DNA of 64,000 bases, taken from assembly GCF_001553565.1 (NCBI RefSeq), contig NZ_CP014228.1, positions 1,736,001-1,800,000 on the forward strand, written 5' to 3'. How positions within the stretch are numbered: the stretch's first letter is position 1; each line of letters starts with the position of its first letter. The translations under genes were made by a program, and so were the position numbers. Below, in pieces: positions 58,052 to 64,000 of this stretch. A model generated the notes under the pieces. It was not told where the DNA came from. It searched no databases and saw nothing but the letters and a program-made list of their open reading frames with translations. Source of the stretch: Actinomyces radicidentis. GTDB taxonomy: Bacteria; Actinomycetota; Actinomycetes; Actinomycetales; Actinomycetaceae.

Positions 58052-58597
58052 TCACAGCGCTGCGACGACCGCCTTCTCCACGTCCTCCATGGGCACCGTC
58101 GGCTCGAACCGGGCCAGGACCTGACCGTCGCGGCCGACGAGGAACTTCGTGAAGTTCCACTTGATGTCCGGCTTGCTCGCGTAGGAGCGGTCGGCCGCCA
58201 GCATCATCGTTTTCATCGCGAGCGCCTTCGCGCCCTTGCCGAAGCCCTCGAAGCCCTTGGACTCCTTGAGCCAGGTGTAGAGCGGGGCCTCACCCGCGCC
58301 GTTGACCTCGATCTTCGAGAACTGCGGGAAGTCCGTGCCGTAGGTGAGGGTGCAGAACTCGTGGATCTCCTCGTCGGAGCCCGGGGCCTGGCCGCGGAAC
58401 TGGTTGCAGGGGAAGTCGAGGACCTCGAGGCCGGCGTCCCGGTGCTCGGTGTAGATGCGCTCGAGGTCCTCGTACTGCGGGGTGAAGCCGCAGCCGGTGG
58501 CCGTGTTGACGACGAGGAGGACCTTGCCGGCGTACTGAGCGAGGTCGACGTCGGCGCCGTCCTGCCCGGTCACCGTGAAGCTGGAGATCGATGTCAT
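58052..58597 (-). CDS. Glutathione peroxidase family (thiol peroxidase)
   Basis: 181 residues. The peroxidatic cysteine is C36 in NTATGCGFTPQYEDLE; FPCNQFRGQAPGSDEEI provides the second conserved motif with a resolving-type cysteine, and IKWNFTKFLVGRDGQV gives the Trp/Asn pair. Bacterial Cys-type members usually use thioredoxin rather than glutathione. ATG 58597 is 7 bases after TACCCT (58610-58605, minus), so it is leaderless. Confidence 0.92.
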   Translation of the reverse strand: MTSISSFTVTGQDGADVDLAQYAGKVLLVVNTATGCGFTPQYEDLERIYTEHRDAGLEVLDFPCNQFRGQAPGSDEEIHEFCTLTYGTDFPQFSKIEVNGAGEAPLYTWLKESKGFEGFGKGAKALAMKTMMLAADRSYASKPDIKWNFTKFLVGRDGQVLARFEPTVPMEDVEKAVVAAL

Positions 58598-58830
58598 GGG
58601 CGCCAGGGTACCGGGCGCAGACGACCGCAACGGCCTCCTGGGTGGGTACAGGGACGCATCGTGCGGGGGTGAGTCCGGAGCAGCCCGAGTTCCTCGGGCA
58701 CGAGCCGGTGCCTCCCGGGCCCGCAAGCGGGCTCGCACGGCACCGGTGGTGCGGTATGCGGCCGGGCTCCGGCCGCCCCGGCCGCCCCGGCCGGCCCGTC
58801 GTCCGGCGGGCTCGGGAGCGCCCCGCCTGC

Positions 58831-59328
58831 TCAGTCGGTGGGCCGCTCCCGGTGCCCGCGCGGCACGAGGGCGACGACGAGGAGGGCGACCCCCAGTCCC
58901 GCCAGGACGACGATCCCCGCGGTGACGGGGTCGATCCGTGCGCCTGCGACGACGGCGATGAGCAGTGCCGCGACGACGAGCAGCACGAGGCCCCAGACGA
59001 TCGCCGACGGGTTCGGGCCGTGGGGCGCCTCGGGGTCGAGCGGGGCGATGGGGCCGTGCCAGACGGCGTCGGCGGCGCTCTCGGCGCTGCGGGTGCGCTC
59101 CGCGTCCGCGCCGTCGGGTGAGGCCGCGGAGGCGCCCGGCGCCGACCAGGTGGAGGCCGGGGACGGGCCCGAGTCCTCGCTCACGGTGGGGAAGGGGCGG
59201 GTCATGGTGTCGGTGAGGCCGATCGCCTCGACCTCCTCCGGGGTGAGCGCCGTCGTCGGGACGTCGGCCGAGGAGGGCGAGGCGGGCGTCCGTGGGAGCT
59301 GCGTCGTGGGGGTGTCGTCGGTGGTCAT
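58831..59328 (-). CDS. Small two-helix membrane protein of unknown function
   Basis: 165 residues. The first 100 are disordered, Thr/Ser/Pro-rich and acidic; helices follow at AIVWGLVLLVVAALLIAVVAGA and AGIVVLAGLGVALLVVALVP, ending in a basic tail. AGGAG precedes ATG 59328 by 5 bases. It lies directly downstream of the PspC gene, 55 bases away, and is probably in the same operon, which suggests an envelope-related role. Confidence 0.65.
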   Translation of the reverse strand: MTTDDTPTTQLPRTPASPSSADVPTTALTPEEVEAIGLTDTMTRPFPTVSEDSGPSPASTWSAPGASAASPDGADAERTRSAESAADAVWHGPIAPLDPEAPHGPNPSAIVWGLVLLVVAALLIAVVAGARIDPVTAGIVVLAGLGVALLVVALVPRGHRERPTD

Positions 59329-59383
59329 GGGATCTCCTAGCTCAGGGTGGCGGGATGGCCGCGCGTGCCGCGGCGCGGTGCGC

Positions 59384-61489
59384 TCAGCGGGTGGTGGCGG
59401 TCGGCGTCGGCGTCTCGGAGGCCGCGGGCGCGCTCGCGGACGGCGAGGACGGCGCGCTGCTCGGCTCGGGCGAGGCTGCGGCGCTCGGTGCCGCGGTGGC
59501 CGTCGTGCCGCCGCCTGCGGTGATCGCCGCGTCGACGCAGGCGTCGACCTTGTGGCGCTGGTCCGAGGTGAGGACGTCGAGGTTGGTCGTGTCGACGTAG
59601 GTGCCGTCCTCCGTCGTGGAGTCGGTGACGACGTCCTCGATGCACGTCTCCAGGGCGTCGGCGGAGACGGCACGGTGCGTCATTCCCTCGACGGGGAGCG
59701 CGTCGCCGTCGTGTCTCCGCCCTCGGGAGTCCGTCCAGGAGTCGATCACCCAGTAGTCGGGGTACTCGACGCCGTTCCACAGGGTGTGGTCCGCCAGCTC
59801 GTCCACGCGGATCGTGCCGAGGCCGAGCGAGGTGCGGACGGTGAGGACCGGGGTGCGGCCCGTGCTCGCGGAGGGGGAGACGAGAGTGGTGCTGGATCGC
59901 AGGGGGTTGCTCCCCCAGACGACCGCGCCCGGGTCCTCCTGACCGTCGACGTCGTAGGAGGTGTACAGCCCGTAGTTGATCCCCGTGGTCTGGCTGGCGC
60001 CCGTGACCCGCCACTCCTCGGCGAGGTCGGCGGTGACGGTGCCCATGCCGTCGCCGGTCTCGACGCGCACCGCCTGGCCCTGGGTGGTGAGGACGCGGAT
60101 CTCGCCGGTGCCGACGGCGACGTCGATCGTGGCGTCGTCATGGATCTCCCCGAGATCGCGCAGGTCGATCGTGACTCCACCGGCCGAGTACGAGCCGGCG
60201 TCGATGGTCCGCGAGCCGGTCGTCTGCCGGGCCTCGTCCAGCTCGGACGTGGTGGGGCGCACGATGACCGCGTCAGCCGCCACAGGTGCGTTGACGGTGT
60301 CCCCCGGCATGACGGTGCCGAGTACGAGCGCGGGCACGGCGAGGAACAGGATGACGGGCCAGGCGAGCCAGCTCATCCAGCCGCCCCGGCGGCCCCGCAG
60401 GCCCGAGGCGAGGACGCCCGCGCCGAGACCGGTGACGAGGACGCCGACGGCGGCCAGGCCGGCCGCGATCGCGTGCAGGCGACCGGCGGCCAGGAGAACG
60501 CCGACCGCGGCCAGGGCCAGGAGGGACAGCCCGAGGACGAGGAGGCTCGTGCGGCGACCCGGTCCGGGGCGCTTCGGCTCGCGCGGTCGGCGCGCCGCGG
60601 GCGCCGGGGGCTGCTGGGCGCCCCAGGCCCGAGGTGCCGCGCCCGGCGGGACGGCGCCCTGGTAGGCGGGAACGGTCGGTGCTGGAACCTGCTGGGGGGC
60701 GCCGGCCGGGCGGCTCGCCCCCGACCGGGGGGCCGGTGCGCCGGCGCCCTCCGGGACGCCGATGGGGCGGGTGCCGGGCGCCTGCTGAGGCGTCGGCTGC
60801 GCAGCCGACTGCCACGGGGCCGCGCCGGGCGCCGCCTGCCCCGTGTTCGGCTGGGGCCCCGGCTGACCCGGGTAGTGCTGCGGGGCCGGCCGGCCCGGCT
60901 GAGCCGGGTAGGTCGGCTGAGCCCGCCAGGGCTGCGGCTGAGTCTGAGCCCAGGGGGCCGCCTGAGCCGGCCGACCTCCCCGCCCCGGCTGCCGCTCGCG
61001 GTGCCTGCGCGCCGCCCGGACGCCCCAGTAGATGCAGCCCACGACGAGGACCGTCCACAGGATCGCCGCGACGGCGCCCCCGAGCGAGCTGTCCCACGCG
61101 TTGACCCACCAGTGCGGGATGAGCCCGGTGTCCGTCGAGGACAGACCGCCGATCGTCACGAGGACGGCACCCGACAGGCCGGCCGTGAGGTCGCCGGTGA
61201 GGGCCTGCTGGGCGTGGATCCGGCCGTCCTCCTCCTCGGGCAGGAGGGCCCAGCCGAGGCCGTACAGGAGGAGACCCAGCCCGGTGAACACGCACAGGAC
61301 GATCCAGACGCAGCGCACGAGGACCGGGTCGACGCCGAGACGCCGGGCGACGCCGCCGGCGACGCCTCCGACCCACCGGTCGCGCGTCCGGACGAGCCCG
61401 GTGCGGCGCAGGGAGTCGAAGAAGCCGGCGGCCGGCGGGCGCGGCGGCTGACCGGGAGGGCCGTAGGGGGAGGGCTGGGGGTTGCTCAT
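59384..61489 (-). CDS. PspC domain membrane protein with LiaF/toastrack-like C-terminus
   Basis: 701 residues. The PspC domain (about 20-85) reads RTRDRWVGGVAGGVARRLGVDPVLVRCVWIVLCVF. Two more helices follow, then a 150-residue Pro/Gln/Ala-rich linker, a four-helix block (TSLLVLGLSLLALAAVGVLLAAG onward), and a beta-rich extracellular domain (IDAGSYSAGGVTIDLRDLGE to DGMGTVTADLAEEWRV) like the toastrack domain of LiaF. Such proteins sense envelope stress with a kinase. It is divergent from a PspC-containing histidine kinase. ATG 61489 is 7 bases after GACCAT on the minus strand. Confidence 0.85.
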   Translation of the reverse strand: MSNPQPSPYGPPGQPPRPPAAGFFDSLRRTGLVRTRDRWVGGVAGGVARRLGVDPVLVRCVWIVLCVFTGLGLLLYGLGWALLPEEEDGRIHAQQALTGDLTAGLSGAVLVTIGGLSSTDTGLIPHWWVNAWDSSLGGAVAAILWTVLVVGCIYWGVRAARRHRERQPGRGGRPAQAAPWAQTQPQPWRAQPTYPAQPGRPAPQHYPGQPGPQPNTGQAAPGAAPWQSAAQPTPQQAPGTRPIGVPEGAGAPAPRSGASRPAGAPQQVPAPTVPAYQGAVPPGAAPRAWGAQQPPAPAARRPREPKRPGPGRRTSLLVLGLSLLALAAVGVLLAAGRLHAIAAGLAAVGVLVTGLGAGVLASGLRGRRGGWMSWLAWPVILFLAVPALVLGTVMPGDTVNAPVAADAVIVRPTTSELDEARQTTGSRTIDAGSYSAGGVTIDLRDLGEIHDDATIDVAVGTGEIRVLTTQGQAVRVETGDGMGTVTADLAEEWRVTGASQTTGINYGLYTSYDVDGQEDPGAVVWGSNPLRSSTTLVSPSASTGRTPVLTVRTSLGLGTIRVDELADHTLWNGVEYPDYWVIDSWTDSRGRRHDGDALPVEGMTHRAVSADALETCIEDVVTDSTTEDGTYVDTTNLDVLTSDQRHKVDACVDAAITAGGGTTATAAPSAAASPEPSSAPSSPSASAPAASETPTPTATTR

Positions 61490-61625
61490 GGCAACCATGG
61501 TCGTGCGGGCAGGCCCCACGGGGCATCGGGGGACACCCTGAGGGGCCCCTGGTTCTCGTCCCCGGCGCCCCTGGTTCCTCCCTCCGGGCGGTCTCCCGCG
61601 CCCGGCGCCGTGCCACGATGATACC
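61490..61625. promoter_or_regulatory. Divergent leaderless promoters of the PspC and kinase genes
   Basis: GACCAT on the minus strand (61502-61497, 7 bases to ATG) and CACGAT on the plus strand (61614-61619, 6 bases to ATG). The 136 bases between the genes probably hold autoregulatory sites; I do not recognise a defined operator. Confidence 0.4.
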
Positions 61626-63167
61626 ATGACGACGACGGCACCGGTCCCCGCAGGACGGCCCGGTGCGCCCGGACCCGTGCCCGGCGCACCGAGCGCGTAC
61701 CCGGGTGCGCCCGCGCCCCGAGCGGGTGACGCGCCCGGTTACGGCGCGGCTCCCGGTCCGTCGCCTCAGCCGCCGCAGGCGGCGCCCCGCCCGGTCCCCG
61801 GCCCGGCGCCCGCCCCGCTCCTCCAGCGCCCGCCCCTGCGCCGCCCGCCCCGCCATCCGGCGCCCGTCCCGCCCGCCTGGGTCCTGCGCCCCGGCCGCGA
61901 CGGCGCCCCCGTCCTGCGCCTCCAGCCCCCCGGTCGCGCCCTCGCCGGCGTCTGCGCCGGGCTGGCCATCCACCTCGACCAGCCCGTCCTCCGCGTCCGC
62001 CTCCTCATGGCCGCCCTCACCCTCGTCGGCGGTGCCGGCCCCCTCCTCTACGTCCTCCTCGCCGTGGCCGTCCCCGCCGGGGACCCCTGGGCCGAGGCGG
62101 CCGGGCTCGTCCCTCCCGCCCGTGCCCGGCTCGCGGCCCGCCCGCGCAGCGCGCGCCCCGGGGTCGGTCGCCTGTCCACCCTCACCGGCGGCGCCGCCCT
62201 CCTCGCCGCCGCCGCCCTCCTCCTCGCGTGGCGCGCCGGCGCCCTCACCGGCCTCTCGGGCGGCTCCTGGCTCCTCCCGCTCCTCGTGCTCACCTGCGGC
62301 GCCGCCCTCGCCTGGTCCCAGGTCGACGACGTCACCGGCCCCGACCGCGACACCGCAGCCCTCCTGCGCCTCGTCGGCGGCGTCGTCCTCGCCGCCGTCG
62401 GCATCCTCCTGTGGGTCGGCGCCGACACCCCGCCCGGCGTCCTCCTCACCGGCGCCGCGACCGGGGGAGCCCTCGTCCTCGGCATCGGCCTCGTCCTCGC
62501 GCCCCTGTGGCTGCGCACCAACCGGGCGCTCGCGGACACGCGCGCCGCCGAGGCCCGCGAGGCCGAGCGCGCCGACATCGCCGCCCACCTCCACGACTCC
62601 GTCCTCCAGACCCTCACCCTCATCCGCAAGCGCGCCGACGAGCCCGAGACCGTCGCCCGCCTCGCCCGCTCCCAGGAGCGCGAGCTGCGCGCCTGGCTCT
62701 ACACCGACCGCCCCGAGGCCGGAACCTCCGTCGCCGACGCCCTGCGCGACCTCGTCGGCGAGGTCGAGGACCGCCACGCCGCCCAGGTCGAGCTCGTCGT
62801 CGTGGGGGACCGAGCGCCGGACCGCGACACCGAGGTCGTCATCGCGGCCGCCCGCGAGGCCCTGTCCAACGCGGTGCGCCACGGCGCACCACCCGTGTCC
62901 GTCTACGCCGAGATCGGGCCTGAGCGCCTCGAGGTCTTCGTCCGCGACCGCGGTCCCGGCTTCGACCCCGCCGAGGTCGCCCCCGACCGCCACGGCGTGA
63001 GCGAGTCCATCATCGGCCGCATGACCCGCCACGGCGGGCTCGGCGCGGTCCGCCGCCTCGAGCGCGGCACCGAGGTCCGGCTCGTCCTGCCCGCCCCCGG
63101 CGCGCCCGCCCGACCCGGCGCCCCCGACAGCCCCCCGTTCCCGACCACTCCCGGAGAGACCGCGTGA
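61626..63167 (+). CDS. PspC domain-containing sensor histidine kinase
   Basis: 513 residues. A Pro/Ala-rich N-terminus of 85 residues precedes a PspC domain (LQPPGRALAGVCAGLAIHLDQPVLRVRLLMAAL), then helices at about 180-300. The HisKA_3 dimerisation helix is DIAAHLHDSVLQTLTLI with the phosphorylated His near residue 324. The ATPase domain has REALSNAVRHG and VRDRGPGFDP. This is the NarL-partner kinase class. The stop overlaps the regulator start by 4 bases. Confidence 0.92.
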   Translation: MTTTAPVPAGRPGAPGPVPGAPSAYPGAPAPRAGDAPGYGAAPGPSPQPPQAAPRPVPGPAPAPLLQRPPLRRPPRHPAPVPPAWVLRPGRDGAPVLRLQPPGRALAGVCAGLAIHLDQPVLRVRLLMAALTLVGGAGPLLYVLLAVAVPAGDPWAEAAGLVPPARARLAARPRSARPGVGRLSTLTGGAALLAAAALLLAWRAGALTGLSGGSWLLPLLVLTCGAALAWSQVDDVTGPDRDTAALLRLVGGVVLAAVGILLWVGADTPPGVLLTGAATGGALVLGIGLVLAPLWLRTNRALADTRAAEAREAERADIAAHLHDSVLQTLTLIRKRADEPETVARLARSQERELRAWLYTDRPEAGTSVADALRDLVGEVEDRHAAQVELVVVGDRAPDRDTEVVIAAAREALSNAVRHGAPPVSVYAEIGPERLEVFVRDRGPGFDPAEVAPDRHGVSESIIGRMTRHGGLGAVRRLERGTEVRLVLPAPGAPARPGAPDSPPFPTTPGETA

Positions 63168-63880
63168 CCGCCCCCGACCCCACCGCCAGCCCCGCCGGCC
63201 CGATCCGGCCCGACGACCCGGGCGAGCGCCTGCGCGTCCTCGTCGTCGACGACCACGCCCTCGTCCGCGCCGGCGTGCGCGCCGAGATCGAGGCCACCGC
63301 CCCCGACCTCGAGGTCGTCGCCGAGGCCGACGACGTCGACGGCGCCGTCGACGCCGTCCACGCCCTGGCCCCCGACGTCGTCCTCCTCGACGTCCACCTC
63401 CCCGGCGGCAACGGCGGGGGAGGGGCCGAGGTCGTCCGCTCCTGCCACGACGTGCCCGCCACCCGCTTCCTCGCCCTGTCCGTCTCCGACGCGTCCGAGG
63501 ACGTCGTCGCCGTCATCCGCGCCGGCGCCCGCGGCTACGTCACCAAGGCGATCTCCGCCGAGGACCTCGCCGACGCCGTCCGCCGCGTCGCCGCCGGCGA
63601 CGCCGCCTTCTCCCCGCGCCTGGCCGGATTCGTCCTCGACGCCTTCGGCGCCGGGGCCGGAGAGGTCGCCGTCGCCGACTCCGAGCTCGACCGTCTCTCC
63701 GCCCGGGAGCGCGAGGTCATGCGCCTCATCGCACGCGGCTGCACCTACAAGGAGTGCGCCGCCGAGCTCTACATCTCCGTCAAGACCGTCGAGACCCACG
63801 TCTCCGCCGTCCTGCGCAAGCTCCAGCTCTCCAACCGCAACGAGCTCACCCGCTGGGCCGCCGCCCGCCGCATCGTCTGA
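63164..63880 (+). CDS. NarL/LuxR-type response regulator
   Basis: 238 residues. Receiver domain with VLVVDDHALVRAGV, the phosphorylated Asp about residue 76 in DVVLLDVHLPGG, and Lys in ARGYVTKAISAEDLADAV. The LuxR helix-turn-helix (about 175-235) is RLSAREREVMRLIARGCTYKECAAELYISVKTVETHVSAVLRKL. Co-translated with the kinase. A target is not shown, but the adjacent PspC gene is the obvious candidate. Confidence 0.95.
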   Translation: MTAPDPTASPAGPIRPDDPGERLRVLVVDDHALVRAGVRAEIEATAPDLEVVAEADDVDGAVDAVHALAPDVVLLDVHLPGGNGGGGAEVVRSCHDVPATRFLALSVSDASEDVVAVIRAGARGYVTKAISAEDLADAVRRVAAGDAAFSPRLAGFVLDAFGAGAGEVAVADSELDRLSAREREVMRLIARGCTYKECAAELYISVKTVETHVSAVLRKLQLSNRNELTRWAAARRIV

Positions 63881-63944
63881 GGGACCCGCCGCGTCGGGGC
63901 CGTCCGCCGCGCGCCACCCGCTGACGCCGTGCGAGGCTGCGCCC

Positions 63945-64000
63945 GTGGGAACCCTCGGAACCGTCCTCGTCGGCCTCGCCGTCCTCATCGGCCTCGGCGG
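63945..64000 (+). CDS. DUF456 membrane protein, start only (3' end outside the window)
   Basis: GTG 63945 encodes VGTLGTVLVGLAVLIGLGG before the window ends. This hydrophobic start resembles DUF456 proteins. GAGGCT at 63933-63938 is 6 bases upstream, a leaderless pattern. The identification rests on 18 residues. Confidence 0.4.
   Translation, partial: MGTLGTVLVGLAVLIGLG

Overview
The window is very GC-rich, with G or C at most third codon positions, and carries a WhiB3-type iron-sulfur regulator, CIRCE-controlled groES, a GuaB/GuaB3 pair, PTS HPr, Pta-AckA and a single-cytochrome type B succinate dehydrogenase/fumarate reductase. Together these point to a fermentative high-GC actinobacterium. 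An Actinomyces-like member of the Actinomycetaceae is my best inference, but I could not test it by database search. I see no rRNA, tRNA, CRISPR array or replication origin.

Layout. 1-10.3 kb: end of nnr, then alr, tsaE, a secreted/membrane protein, tsaB and rimI, the sdhCAB operon, and tsaD. The t6A genes are therefore split by sdhCAB. 10.4-14.6 kb: a carboxylate-amine (GCS2) ligase, a methyltransferase, a SanA/DUF218 protein and groES with a CIRCE operator. 14.7-18.9 kb: whiB3, guaB, a DnaQ-type exonuclease and guaB3. 19-22.3 kb: a sugar ABC operon (two permeases and a lipoprotein, no ATPase) behind a TATATT promoter that overlaps a LacI-type palindrome. 22.4-26.8 kb: HPr, MarC, a DUF2087 protein, a GRP-type sugar transporter, an HxlR regulator facing a gutted quinone oxidoreductase, and RNase H. 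27-33.1 kb: pta-ackA, an orphan LacI regulator and guaA. 33.2-52.4 kb: an accessory segment rich in damaged genes. 52.5-64 kb: a giant ABC transporter, a DJ-1 protein, an aldo/keto reductase, glutathione peroxidase and a divergent PspC/two-component envelope-stress module, ending at the start of a DUF456 gene.

Three themes stand out. First, about twenty genes start 6-8 bases after an A-N-N-N-T type -10 box with no room for a Shine-Dalgarno sequence, so leaderless transcription looks to be the rule here. Second, between 34.5 and 52.4 kb about nine genes are damaged by single-base deletions, an amber codon, internal deletions that keep both gene ends, or an IS256-family insertion with a clear 8-bp target duplication. 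Removing that insertion restores the host gene exactly in frame. This is either real decay of an accessory block or partly sequencing/assembly error, and raw reads would decide. Third, several regulatory and repeat structures are sharp: a pair of HxlR palindromes exactly 42 bp apart, a 23-bp perfect inverted repeat bounding a 124-bp element, a nested inverted-repeat region near 26.8 kb, and a CIRCE site sitting on the stop codon of the preceding gene. The most unusual proteins are a class M (SirTM-like) sirtuin without its usual partners and a GH3 glycosidase with permuted domain order.
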